NCBI RefSeq assembly: GCF_001544515.1
Contig: NZ_FCOL02000023.1
Span: forward strand, 26,840-90,839
DNA: 64,000 bases
Direction of reading: 5' to 3'
Source of the DNA: Caballeronia terrestris
GTDB lineage: Bacteria > Pseudomonadota > Gammaproteobacteria > Burkholderiales > Burkholderiaceae
Shown: positions 9,128 through 17,148 of the stretch, in pieces
How the letters are laid out: each line of letters begins with the position of its first letter
Position numbering within the stretch: the first letter of the stretch is position 1
Program-made: the position numbers and the translations under genes
The notes under the pieces: model-generated
What the model saw: the letters and a program-made list of their open reading frames with translations, nothing else
Told to the model about the DNA's origin: nothing
Database searches by the model: none

Positions 9128-9898
9128 ATGCGACTAGGCTTCATTGGAACAGGAACGATCACGCAGGCAATCGTCAAAGGATTGCTGCGAGTCCGTGCGC
9201 CGTTCGAAAGCATCTCTCTGTCACCGCGCAATGCCGAAATCGCCGCGAGCCTGGCTGCGCTCGACTCGCGGATTTCCGTTTGCGGATCAAATCAGGAGGT
9301 GCTCGATAGCTGTGACATCGCCTGCCTCGCGGTCGTGCCGCAAATCGCTGGGGAGGTGCTCGGCGATCTCCGGCTCACGCCACGACATCACGTTATCAGT
9401 TTCCTTGCTGGCGTCTCGATTGCGGAGGTCCAGCGGATGGTCGGGGAAGTCAAGGCGGTTGTCCGAGCGATACCGCTGCCCGCCGTCGCCGCTGCCAAGG
9501 GAAGCACCGCGCTCTGTCCACGCGACGAAGTAGCGAGCCAGATTTTTTCCCTCGTGGGCGCCGCAGTCGAAGTCGATGACGAAAGGAAGTTCGATGCCAT
9601 CTCAGCCGTTACGGCGACGATGGCGAGCTTCTATGCGGTGCTCGAAACTCAGGCTGCATGGCTGGTCAAGCAAGGCGTCCACTATGAGTCGGCGCGGACC
9701 TATTTGTCGGCTTACACGGTCGGTCTTGTCAACGAGACGACCGAAGGCGAGCATTCCTTCTCCGCGTTGACGCACATGTCCATGACGCCAGGCGGGATCA
9801 ACGAGCAGCTTCATAACGAACTCTCCCGCGAAGGCGTGTATGCACGCTATGAAACAGCGCTGGATAACGTCTTGAAACGTATCGAAGGACAAACATAA
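9128..9898 (+). CDS. Pyrroline-5-carboxylate reductase-like NAD(P)-binding protein
   Basis: A 256-residue protein of the ProC/6-phosphogluconate dehydrogenase-like family. It opens with MRLGFIGTGTITQAIVKGLL (Rossmann GxGxxx) and ends with the helical ProC domain, including THMSMTPGGINEQLHNELS, which replaces the usual TSPGGTT segment. Total length matches ProC (about 270). It probably reduces or oxidises a cyclic imine produced in the same pathway rather than serving proline synthesis, given its place in a catabolic operon. No clear Shine-Dalgarno sequence precedes ATG 9128. The C-terminal motif differs enough that activity on P5C itself is uncertain. Confidence 0.7.
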   Translation: MRLGFIGTGTITQAIVKGLLRVRAPFESISLSPRNAEIAASLAALDSRISVCGSNQEVLDSCDIACLAVVPQIAGEVLGDLRLTPRHHVISFLAGVSIAEVQRMVGEVKAVVRAIPLPAVAAAKGSTALCPRDEVASQIFSLVGAAVEVDDERKFDAISAVTATMASFYAVLETQAAWLVKQGVHYESARTYLSAYTVGLVNETTEGEHSFSALTHMSMTPGGINEQLHNELSREGVYARYETALDNVLKRIEGQT

Positions 9899-9918
9899 AG
9901 CCATTTATTATTGTCAGA

Positions 9919-9967
9919 CCGATAAACGCAATATTCCGATATAAAGTACCTTGTTCAGGGTTATCGG
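9919..9967. promoter_or_regulatory. CCGATA repeats before the LysR-type regulator gene
   Basis: CCGATAA at 9919-9925, CCGATAT at 9936-9942 and the inverted TTATCGG at 9961-9967 lie in the AT-rich gap ahead of the LysR gene. The outer two form a 7-bp inverted repeat. This arrangement would suit autoregulation or a ligand-responsive operator. It is a visual finding only. Confidence 0.3.
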
Positions 9968-10028
9968 AAGGCCGCTTGCCCGCTGGTCGCGCGGTCTCTC
10001 GAATTCGTCCGCAAATAAGGTGAGGACC

Positions 10029-11030
10029 ATGCAGAAGAAGCAACTGTTTGCCGACAGGCTCCTGGCGCAAATGCCGTCGCTGCGTGCTTTGAAATGCTTC
10101 GTGACGGCGGCACGCTACGAGAGTTTTACGCAAGCGGCGGAGGTTCTCTGCGTCACTCAGGCTGCTATCAGCCGGCAAATCAAGGAACTCGAAGATGCGC
10201 TCGATGTCGCCCTGTTCGAGCGAACGGGACGGCACATCGCGCTCACTGACGCGGGTCGCATCCTCTATAACGCGTCGTATCTGTCGATCATGAACATCGC
10301 GGAGGCGGCCGAGGTCGTGCGTCGTTCGGACAAGAACGCGTTGAGGCTTTGTGTGTCCCATACGTTTTCCGCGCTTTGGCTGTCAGCGCGCTTGCCGCGT
10401 TTTCGGAAGCGCTTCCCTGACATCAAACTCAACGTGACGGTCACCGAGCACTTCATGGAACTGGATGAGCTCATGCAACCCGATCTCATCATCACCAAGA
10501 ATCCGCCGCGCGAGCTGGAGTATGAAGTCGAGCCGCTGTTTCATGACGTCGTGTATCCGGTGTGCAGCAAGGCGTTCTTTGACAGTCACTTTCGAGGCAA
10601 GGCTTTAAAGCCGCTGGATCTTCTCAAGCAACCGACGCTTCACCTTTCTCTTTTGGGTCGCGCGCAGGTTTGCGAACACGTGGACTGGCGTGTATGGCGC
10701 AACTGGTTTCAGCAAGGCGATGGCTCGGAGAGAAACGCCTTCGGAGAGCCGTTCGAAAGCAACGACTATCGCTTGCTCGTTTCTCTGGCGGAGGCGGGCG
10801 AAGGGACGATCCTTGGCTGGCATCATCTCGTCCATCGACAGATCAGCGAGGGTGTGCTCGTTCGACCTGTGCAGGATTCGCTCGTTTTCCATGATCGATA
10901 TCATCATCTGATTACGCACAAAAATGCGAGACATCGGCCGGAATACATCCAGTTTCGGGAATGGATCGGCGAGGAAGTCGAGGAGATGATGAAACATTGG
11001 CCGAAGGCCGAGGCGCGCGTTGCACAGTAG
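10029..11030 (+). CDS. LysR-family transcriptional regulator (GcvA-like)
   Basis: Regulator of 333 residues. The N-terminal winged helix LRALKCFVTAARYESFTQAAEVLCVTQAAISRQIKELEDALDVALFERTGRHIALTDAG is classical LysR. The effector domain resembles the GcvA subgroup. It lies at the end of, and in the same direction as, the transporter/catabolic cluster and is the obvious candidate to control it. ATG 10029 follows GAGG by four bases. The frame stays open upstream to 9951 but without family similarity. Confidence 0.85.
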   Translation: MQKKQLFADRLLAQMPSLRALKCFVTAARYESFTQAAEVLCVTQAAISRQIKELEDALDVALFERTGRHIALTDAGRILYNASYLSIMNIAEAAEVVRRSDKNALRLCVSHTFSALWLSARLPRFRKRFPDIKLNVTVTEHFMELDELMQPDLIITKNPPRELEYEVEPLFHDVVYPVCSKAFFDSHFRGKALKPLDLLKQPTLHLSLLGRAQVCEHVDWRVWRNWFQQGDGSERNAFGEPFESNDYRLLVSLAEAGEGTILGWHHLVHRQISEGVLVRPVQDSLVFHDRYHHLITHKNARHRPEYIQFREWIGEEVEEMMKHWPKAEARVAQ

Positions 11031-11163
11031 TTTAGTGCACCTCTGCCGCAGCACCGTTTCCTTCAATCCAGCGACGCGACTCCCCGTCATTCGTCTCCAT
11101 CGAAAATCGATAGCATAAAAACTTGGTTTGGCTCACGCGCCTCCCTGACTACACTTATCCCAT

Positions 11164-11177
11164 CTTGTTATGACAAG
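11164..11177. promoter_or_regulatory. Palindromic operator candidate for the GntR regulator
   Basis: CTTGTTATGACAAG: perfect 5-bp arms around TATG, ending nine bases before the GntR start codon. A TTGGCT/TACACT pair (11128-11133 and 11150-11155, 16-base spacer) just upstream would place transcription start next to the palindrome, so bound protein would block it. GntR/HutC-type repressors bind short palindromes with TTGT/ACAA ends, which fits autorepression of this operon. Confidence 0.5.
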
Positions 11178-11185
11178 TGGAATTC

Positions 11186-11962
11186 ATGTCCAAGCCAGGC
11201 GCCACCCTTCTAGCCTTATCGCCTTTGCCGCTCTACGCGCAAATCAAGGACGCGCTGCGCGCGCGCATCCTCGACGGCACGTACGCGCCGCACAGTCAGA
11301 TGCCGTCCGAATACGAGCTGTGCGCGATGTTCGACGTGAGCCGCATCACCGTCAGGCAAGCGCTCGGCGATCTTCAGAAAGAAGGCCTGCTCTTCAAGCT
11401 GCACGGCAAAGGCACGTTCGTTTCCAAGCCCAAAGCCTTTCAGAACGTCACGTCGCTGCAAGGGTTTGCGGAAGCGATGTCGTCGATGGGCTACGAGATC
11501 GTCAATCAGCTTCAGAGCGTGCGCTTCGTCAAGGCGGACCGGCAAGTCGCAGTACGGCTCGACGTGCCGGAAGGTTCGCGCGTCGCCGAGATCCATCGTG
11601 TGCGGCTGCTTAATCGCGAGCCCGTATCGCTCGAAGTAACGTGGCTGCCCGAAGCGCTCGGCAAGCGCGTCGCGAGCGCGGATCTCGAAACACGCGACAT
11701 CTTCCTGATCCTCGAAAACGACTGCGCCGTGCCGCTCGGCCACGCGGACGTTTCGATCGACGCAATCCTCGCCGACGAAGATATCGCGAAGGCGCTGCGC
11801 GTCGACGAAGGCAGCCCCATCTTGCGTATCGAGCGGCTTACGCACGACGCAGACGGCAAGCCAATAGATTTTGAATACCTCTATTTTCGAGGCGATGCGT
11901 TTCAATATCGCTTGCGCATCGACCGGGAAACAGCACGCAGAAACGCGAGGAATAAGCAATGA
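11186..11962 (+). CDS. GntR-family regulator with UTRA domain (HutC subfamily)
   Basis: A 258-residue regulator. The N-terminal winged helix (PLYAQIKDALRARILDGTYAPHSQMPSEYELCAMFDVSRITVRQALGDLQKEGLLFKLHGKGTFV, about residues 13-77) is followed by a UTRA ligand-binding domain (about 95-245). It is the first gene of the flavoprotein/ferredoxin operon and overlaps the flavoprotein gene by ATGA, so it is probably a local ligand-responsive repressor. A GTG nine bases upstream (11177) is in frame. ATG 11186 has the better-spaced GTGGA before it. Confidence 0.85.
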   Translation: MSKPGATLLALSPLPLYAQIKDALRARILDGTYAPHSQMPSEYELCAMFDVSRITVRQALGDLQKEGLLFKLHGKGTFVSKPKAFQNVTSLQGFAEAMSSMGYEIVNQLQSVRFVKADRQVAVRLDVPEGSRVAEIHRVRLLNREPVSLEVTWLPEALGKRVASADLETRDIFLILENDCAVPLGHADVSIDAILADEDIAKALRVDEGSPILRIERLTHDADGKPIDFEYLYFRGDAFQYRLRIDRETARRNARNKQ

Positions 11963-13698
11963 AAACGCATGTTCTCGAATACGACATCGTCGTGGTGGGC
12001 GGTGGCACCGCAGGCCCGATGGCAGCGGTGAAAGCCAAGGAGCGCGATCCGTCGCTCAGGATTTTGCTCTTGGAGAAGGCCAACGTGAAGCGCAGCGGCG
12101 CGATCTCCATGGGTATGGACGGGCTCAACAACGCGGTGATCCCCGGCCATGCGACACCGGAGCAATACGTGCGCGAGATCACGGCCGCCAACGACGGCAT
12201 CGTCGATCAAGCGGCCGTGTATGCCTACGCAAAGCACAGCTTTACGACGATCGAGGAACTCGATCGCTGGGGCGTGAAGTTCGAGAAGGACAGCACGGGC
12301 GACTACGCGGTCAAGAAAGTGCATCACATGGGCTCATACGTGCTGCCGATGCCCGAAGGCCACAGCATCAAGAAAGTGCTGTACAGGCAACTCAAGCGTG
12401 CGCGTGTGTCGATCACGAATCGCGTGGTTGCCACGCGCCTACTCAAGGATTCGGCAGGACGTGTGTGCGGCGTGCTCGGCTTCGACTGCCGTACCGCTGA
12501 CTTTTACGTCGTCCGTGCCAAAGCCGTCATCCTGAGCTGCGGTGCCGCGGGCCGCCTCGGACTGCCCGCATCGGGCTACCTGATGGGCACCTACGAGAAT
12601 CCGACCAACGCTGGCGACGGCTATGCGATGGCCTACCACGCAGGCGCCGCGCTCGCGAATCTCGAATGTTTCCAGATCAATCCGCTCATCAAGGATTACA
12701 ACGGCCCTGCATGCGCCTACGTCACCGGGCCGCTAGGCGGCTTTACGGCGAACGGCAAGGGCGAGCGCTTCATCGAATGCGACTACTGGAGCGGCCAGAT
12801 GATGTGGGAGTTCTACCAGGAACTGCAAAGCGGCAACGGCCCCGTGTTTCTCAAGCTCGATCACCTGGCGGAAGAAACGATCCAGACCATCGAGGAAATC
12901 CTGCACACGAACGAACGCCCGAGCCGCGGACGATTCCACGCCGGACGCGGCACTGACTATCGCCAGCAGATGGTGGAGATGCACATCTCGGAGATTGGTT
13001 TTTGCAGCGGGCACAGCGCATCGGGCGTGTACGTGAACGAGCGCGCGGAGACGACCGTCCCCGGTCTTTACGCCGCCGGCGACATGGCGGCCGTCCCGCA
13101 CAACTACATGCTGGGCGCATTCACATACGGATGGTTCGCCGGACACAACGCGGCCGACTACGTAGCGGGCCGCGAACTTGCGCACGTCGACGAAGAGCAG
13201 GTCGATGCCGAACGCCGCCGCGTTTTCGCACCGCTAGAGCGCGAAACAGGGTTGGCCGCCGCGCAAGTCGAATACAAGCTGCGCCGCATGGTGAACGACT
13301 ATCTGCAGCCGCCGAAGGTCACGCGCAAGATGGAGATCGGCTTGCAACGCTTCGAGGAAATCGCCGAAGACATCAGCGAGATCAAGGCCGCGAATCCGCA
13401 CGAGCTGATGCGTGCGGCCGAGGTCAGCGCGATCCGCGATTGCGCTGAAATGGCAGCACGTGCCTCGCTTTTTCGCACTGAGAGCCGTTGGGGTCTGTAT
13501 CACCATCGCGTCGATTTTCCGCGTCGCGACGACGCCGAGTGGTTCTGCCACACGCATCTTCGACGCGACGAGCACGGCCGCATGACGAGCGAGAAGCGCG
13601 CGGTCGAACCCCACGTAGTCGCCGCCGATCCACGCGACGACAATGCCTATCAGAAGCTGCGCATCGGCGAGCGTCCACTCATGACCGAACCCGCGTGA
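11959..13698 (+). CDS. Fumarate reductase/AprA-like FAD flavoprotein subunit
   Basis: A 579-residue flavoprotein of the succinate dehydrogenase/fumarate reductase/adenylylsulfate reductase alpha superfamily. FAD motif VVVGGGTAGPMAA lies at 11-23 and a second FAD contact at GLYAAGDMAAVPHNYMLGAFTYGWFAGHNAADYV. The segment CGAAGRLGLPASGYLMGTYENPTNAGDGYAMAYHAGAAL and the tail WGLYHHRVDFPRRDD resemble AprA more than SdhA. The next gene encodes an AprB-like ferredoxin, so the two probably form a heterodimer that passes electrons to or from a small substrate. No sulfate adenylyltransferase lies nearby, so I do not call it dissimilatory APS reductase. Confidence 0.75.
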   Translation: MKTHVLEYDIVVVGGGTAGPMAAVKAKERDPSLRILLLEKANVKRSGAISMGMDGLNNAVIPGHATPEQYVREITAANDGIVDQAAVYAYAKHSFTTIEELDRWGVKFEKDSTGDYAVKKVHHMGSYVLPMPEGHSIKKVLYRQLKRARVSITNRVVATRLLKDSAGRVCGVLGFDCRTADFYVVRAKAVILSCGAAGRLGLPASGYLMGTYENPTNAGDGYAMAYHAGAALANLECFQINPLIKDYNGPACAYVTGPLGGFTANGKGERFIECDYWSGQMMWEFYQELQSGNGPVFLKLDHLAEETIQTIEEILHTNERPSRGRFHAGRGTDYRQQMVEMHISEIGFCSGHSASGVYVNERAETTVPGLYAAGDMAAVPHNYMLGAFTYGWFAGHNAADYVAGRELAHVDEEQVDAERRRVFAPLERETGLAAAQVEYKLRRMVNDYLQPPKVTRKMEIGLQRFEEIAEDISEIKAANPHELMRAAEVSAIRDCAEMAARASLFRTESRWGLYHHRVDFPRRDDAEWFCHTHLRRDEHGRMTSEKRAVEPHVVAADPRDDNAYQKLRIGERPLMTEPA

Positions 13699-13710
13699 CG
13701 AGGAACCGAC

Positions 13711-13956
13711 ATGTCATTCACTCCACATGAGATCTTTCATCGTAGCAACGCGCCCGTCACCGTCGACGAGGACAAGTGCATCGCCGACAAGGGTTGCACC
13801 GTGTGCGTCGACGTGTGCCCGATGGACCTGCTCGCCATCGACATGAGCAAGGGCAAGGCGTACATGCAGTTCGACGAATGCTGGTACTGCATGCCGTGCG
13901 AACAGGATTGCCCAACAGGCGCCGTGAAGGTAGAGATTCCCTATCTGCTCCGCTGA
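13711..13956 (+). CDS. AprB-like ferredoxin with two [4Fe-4S] clusters
   Basis: Small 81-residue iron-sulfur protein. Two cysteine sets are complete: Cys23, 29, 32, 36 (C-x5-C-x2-C-x3-CP) and Cys57, 60, 63, 67 (C-x2-C-x2-C-x3-CP). The unusual first spacing and the CWYCMPC form resemble the beta subunit of adenylylsulfate reductase. It follows the flavoprotein gene by 12 bases with GAGG seven bases before ATG, and is expected to be that protein's electron-transfer partner. Confidence 0.8.
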   Translation: MSFTPHEIFHRSNAPVTVDEDKCIADKGCTVCVDVCPMDLLAIDMSKGKAYMQFDECWYCMPCEQDCPTGAVKVEIPYLLR

Positions 13957-13984
13957 CAAGCCCTTGCCCTTATCAAAGCCATCC

Positions 13985-14980
13985 ATGACCGATACCCTTC
14001 GCCTTCTCTACGACCCGGACACGCTCGCTCCCGAAGCCGCAGCCCTGCTCCCGCGTCTCGCGGACTCCGATCCGGCCGTGCGCCGCATCGCGCTCCTCGA
14101 TCTCGCCGATCTCGAAGACGAAGGCTCGCTGCAACCGATCATCGACGCGTTGAAGCAGGATGCTGCCGCAGACGTGCGTCGCGAGGCTGCGCAAGTGCTC
14201 GCGTCATGGGAACGAACGGAGGTCGTGGAAGCGCTCTGCAACGCCTTGCTCGACGCCGACACAGACGTGCGCGACACCGCCGCGCAAAGTCTTTCGGAAC
14301 TGAAGGACGCCGCTTCCGGCTCGGTGCTCACGCGCTGGGCTGGACACGCGGATGCGTTCGTCAAGGCGTCCGTCTTGCGCGCGTTGCGTGAGCTGCGCTA
14401 CACCGGCGCATTTGATGTAGCGACGCAGGCGCTCGTCCACACGAGTGCGGCCGTTCGGCGCGAAGCCGTCGGCGTGCTCGGCTGGCTGAAAGAGCCGGGG
14501 GCGCTCGATTCGCTGGCATCGCTTGCGAGTGCCGATGCGGACCCGGACGTAAGGCGGGCCGCTGCAGGGGCGCTGGGATTCGCTTCGGCGGATGCTTCCG
14601 GGCCGGTGAGCGCGCTGCTCGGCGCCTTGCACGACGACGCCTGGCAGGTGCGCGAAGAAGCTGCGACCACGCTCGGCAAGCTGCGCGCACTGAATGCACG
14701 CGACGAACTGATCGCCTCGCTCGGCGATGCCTACTGGCAGGTCAGATTGCGCGCCGCGCGTGCGCTCGGCAGGATCGGCGACGCGAAGGCGAGCGCGCCA
14801 CTTGCCACGCTGCTCACGCACTCGATCAGCAATCTGAGGAAGGAAGCGGCGCTCGCGCTAGGCGAACTGGGCGATCGCTCAGTCGTCGCCCCGCTACGCG
14901 AAGCACTCGATGACCGCGATCCCGATGTGCGCAAAGCCGTACGCATCGCGCTTCAGCAGATCGAAAGCGAGAACGCATGA
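13985..14980 (+). CDS. HEAT-repeat protein
   Basis: A 331-residue all-helical repeat protein. Roughly ten HEAT/PBS-lyase-type units recur with the pattern D-x-D-x-x-V-R-x-x-A-x-x-x-L-x-x-L (for example DPAVRRIALLDLADL, DADTDVRDTAAQSLSEL, DPDVRRAAAGALG, DRDPDVRKAVRIALQQI). Such scaffolds bind other proteins and in some systems help assemble cofactor-containing enzymes. It lies between the ferredoxin and DUF971 genes and overlaps the latter by ATGA, so a role in assembling or tethering the flavoprotein/ferredoxin pair is plausible. ATG 13985 is preferred over an upstream TTG. Confidence 0.8.
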   Translation: MTDTLRLLYDPDTLAPEAAALLPRLADSDPAVRRIALLDLADLEDEGSLQPIIDALKQDAAADVRREAAQVLASWERTEVVEALCNALLDADTDVRDTAAQSLSELKDAASGSVLTRWAGHADAFVKASVLRALRELRYTGAFDVATQALVHTSAAVRREAVGVLGWLKEPGALDSLASLASADADPDVRRAAAGALGFASADASGPVSALLGALHDDAWQVREEAATTLGKLRALNARDELIASLGDAYWQVRLRAARALGRIGDAKASAPLATLLTHSISNLRKEAALALGELGDRSVVAPLREALDDRDPDVRKAVRIALQQIESENA

Positions 14981-15285
14981 TGTCGCCTGACCGGATCGAA
15001 CTGGATCATCGCGCGGGCACCTTGAGTCTGGTGTGGGCCGATAAGGCGCCGCAACGCTTTTCCTATGCGACGCTACGGCGCGAGTGTCCTTGCGCGCAAT
15101 GCAGGCGCCTTCGCATCGAAGGCGCCACGGTTCCTGTCGTCGAGGGTGTTTTCGTCACGCATGCCGAGCCGATGGGCTATGGCGTGCAACTCGTCTTCAG
15201 CGATCAACATGCGCGCGGCATCTTCCCATGGCGCTACTTCGATGAACTTGCGCTCGTCGATGTATCCACCCGCCTCTTGATGTAG
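14977..15285 (+). CDS. DUF971 (gamma-butyrobetaine hydroxylase N-terminal-like) protein
   Basis: Stand-alone DUF971 domain of 102 residues with the expected SLVWADKAPQRFSYATLRRECPCAQCRR segment (Cys37, Cys39, Cys42, likely zinc or metal ligands) and the closing IFPWRYFDEL. Stand-alone members occur in several bacteria and are sometimes linked with iron-sulfur assembly proteins. Here it is the last gene of the flavoprotein/ferredoxin/HEAT operon. Its 3' end overlaps the convergent VC0807-type gene by 52 bases, which is unusual. Confidence 0.8.
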   Translation: MMSPDRIELDHRAGTLSLVWADKAPQRFSYATLRRECPCAQCRRLRIEGATVPVVEGVFVTHAEPMGYGVQLVFSDQHARGIFPWRYFDELALVDVSTRLLM

Positions 15286-15881
15286 TTTCGTCGGTAGAAA
15301 ATGGTCCAGAGCGTCAGCCCGCCATAGAACGCATATCTGACCCAGGTGGACGCTTGTTGTGCATCGTGATCGTTCAGGCTGTAAGTGAGCCAAAGCCGCG
15401 CGAGGTTTTCGGCGACAAGCCCGACACCCCACACGGCAGTCATGAACCGGATCGACCGCACGAGCGCTGGTTGCGTACGCCACGTGGCATCGAATTCAAG
15501 TTCGCGGCCTCGCTGTTCGCGTGACAGCGTCGAACGCGCGAGATAATAGATCAGCGGCCGCTCGAGCAGAAGCGATGACAGAAAGAGAACGCCTATGACA
15601 CCGCTCACCAGCGGCTCACGCGCCATGGTCAGCCATCGCGCCGGACTCGACGCCAGCACGAGCAGCGACATGCCGACTCCGGCGAGCACGACCGCACTGA
15701 GCGCGTCGAAGTGTCGAAAGCGCTTGAAGTCGATGCACATCCATGCGATCAACGGCAACGCCGATGCGATGAGTGCGCCAGCGGGTCCAAAACGTGTGGA
15801 TGCGATCCTGTATGCAGCAGCCGGCAGCAACACGTTGACGAAGAACGCGAGCGAATAGCGGATGGAGGGCATCGTCACCAT
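15234..15881 (-). CDS. VC0807-family integral membrane protein
   Basis: A 215-residue membrane protein with about six hydrophobic segments (for example FFVNVLLPAAAYRIAS, ALSAVVLAGVGMSLLVLAS, PLVSGVIGVLFLSSLLL). The phrase RPLIYYLARSTLSREQ is characteristic of the VC0807 family, whose function is unknown. A second in-frame ATG lies at 15872. It converges on and overlaps the DUF971 gene. Confidence 0.65.
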   Translation of the reverse strand: MVTMPSIRYSLAFFVNVLLPAAAYRIASTRFGPAGALIASALPLIAWMCIDFKRFRHFDALSAVVLAGVGMSLLVLASSPARWLTMAREPLVSGVIGVLFLSSLLLERPLIYYLARSTLSREQRGRELEFDATWRTQPALVRSIRFMTAVWGVGLVAENLARLWLTYSLNDHDAQQASTWVRYAFYGGLTLWTIFYRRNYIKRRVDTSTSASSSK

Positions 15882-15896
15882 GTGCCTGGGCCGCTT

Positions 15897-16238
15897 TTAG
15901 CGAATCGGCAGTCCGTTTCGCAGCATCGCGGCAGAGGCCGCGACCTCCGGCGGCATCATCCGCGCATTGACACCCATGCGCGTCCAGTTCGGGTCACGAG
16001 CGCGCCAGTGAGTGACACAGCCACACGTGCGGCAGCGATGAAACTCTAGCCGACGCTCGCTCCACATATAGACGTCGGTGGGGCCGCTCCCGGCCGCGAA
16101 CCGTACTTCGGACGGTTCATAGTAGGCCCAGAGCGTCCCGTAGCGGCGACAGATGGAGCAGCCGCAGTCATTCACCTCCGTCGGTGCGGCGTCGATGGCA
16201 AAGCGGACGGCGCCGCAATGGCAGGAGGCGTCTATCAT
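15897..16238 (-). CDS. GFA/CENP-V family zinc protein
   Basis: A 113-residue protein of the glutathione-dependent formaldehyde-activating (GFA/CENP-V-like) family. It has the zinc cysteines in CHCGAVRF, CGCSICRRYG and FHRCRTCGCVTHW. Family members often bind glutathione adducts, but most, including this one, have no proven reaction. It is followed 15 bases later by the VC0807-type gene on the same strand. Confidence 0.8.
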   Translation of the reverse strand: MIDASCHCGAVRFAIDAAPTEVNDCGCSICRRYGTLWAYYEPSEVRFAAGSGPTDVYMWSERRLEFHRCRTCGCVTHWRARDPNWTRMGVNARMMPPEVAASAAMLRNGLPIR

Positions 16239-16286
16239 CGGCGGGGTCTCTTCGTCTTTGCGCGAAGTTCCATGTTAATCCTTGCG

Positions 16287-17036
16287 TCACGTCTTCGCGC
16301 GTTGCAGCCAATCTTCGAGCGCCACTTGCCCCAGACGCGCCTCGCCGAGAGGCACCAGCGAAAGCTCGTCGATCGTGCCGCCGAAGTAGCTCGCATCCTT
16401 GTCCGCGACGATCTCACGCGCATCGCCCGTCGCCTTCAAATATCGTCCGATGATTTCGTTCATCGGAGCGCGCTCCGGACCGGCGATATCGGTCACGCGA
16501 TTGAGCGGCGCACCGAGCGCGACATCCGCCACGATCGCCGCGACGTCATCCGCTGCGATCGGCTGAAACTGATGCGTCGAGAGATGGGGCTTGCCGTCGA
16601 TCATGCCCGCATCGGCGATGCCTCCGAGAAACTCCATGAACTGCGTCGCACGGACGATCGAATACGGCACGCCTGACGCCGCGATCAGTTTCTCCTGTTC
16701 GACCTTCGCGCCAAAGTAGCCGTTGTCCGGCATACGATCCGTGCCGACCACCGACAGCGCCACATGATGCCGGATGCCCGCATGCGCCTCGCCCTTCGTG
16801 AGATTGAGCGTCGAGTCGCGAAAGAACGCCATGACGTCGTCGGGCGCCCACGAAGGCGCGTTCGACACATCGATGACCACCTGTGCCCCTTCGAGCGCCT
16901 GCTCCAGCCCTTCGCCCGTCACCGCATTCACTCCGCTGCGCGGCGATGCAGCCACTGCTTCATGACCCTTCGCGCGCAGCACGGCGACAGTCTTCGCGCC
17001 GATCAGGCCCGACCCACCGATAACAACGATCTTCAT
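16287..17036 (-). CDS. NmrA-like NAD(P)-binding protein (atypical SDR)
   Basis: A 249-residue Rossmann protein starting MKIVVIGGSGLIGAKTVAVLRAKGHEAVAASP, an NAD(P)-binding GxxGxxG. It lacks the classical YxxxK dyad of SDR enzymes in the usual context but has VPYSIVRATQFMEFLGG, typical of NmrA/NAD(P)H-binding family members acting as redox sensors or quinone-type reductases. GAGGTGA lies four bases before ATG. It is divergent from the MocR-type regulator, which may control it. Confidence 0.75.
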   Translation of the reverse strand: MKIVVIGGSGLIGAKTVAVLRAKGHEAVAASPRSGVNAVTGEGLEQALEGAQVVIDVSNAPSWAPDDVMAFFRDSTLNLTKGEAHAGIRHHVALSVVGTDRMPDNGYFGAKVEQEKLIAASGVPYSIVRATQFMEFLGGIADAGMIDGKPHLSTHQFQPIAADDVAAIVADVALGAPLNRVTDIAGPERAPMNEIIGRYLKATGDAREIVADKDASYFGGTIDELSLVPLGEARLGQVALEDWLQRAKT

Positions 17037-17148
17037 GATTCACCTCGTGGTGTGCAAGTTGAGTGTTGCTGTTGACTGCATTGTGTGCGAATCTTGGTGC
17101 AGCAAGAAGGGACAAGAATCGTCGATTGCACTAGGCCATTAAACAACC

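Noticed and set aside
11959..13956. Annotation as dissimilatory adenylylsulfate reductase AprBA
   Set aside because: No sat, qmo or dsr genes nearby, and the HEAT/DUF971 partners are foreign to that pathway.
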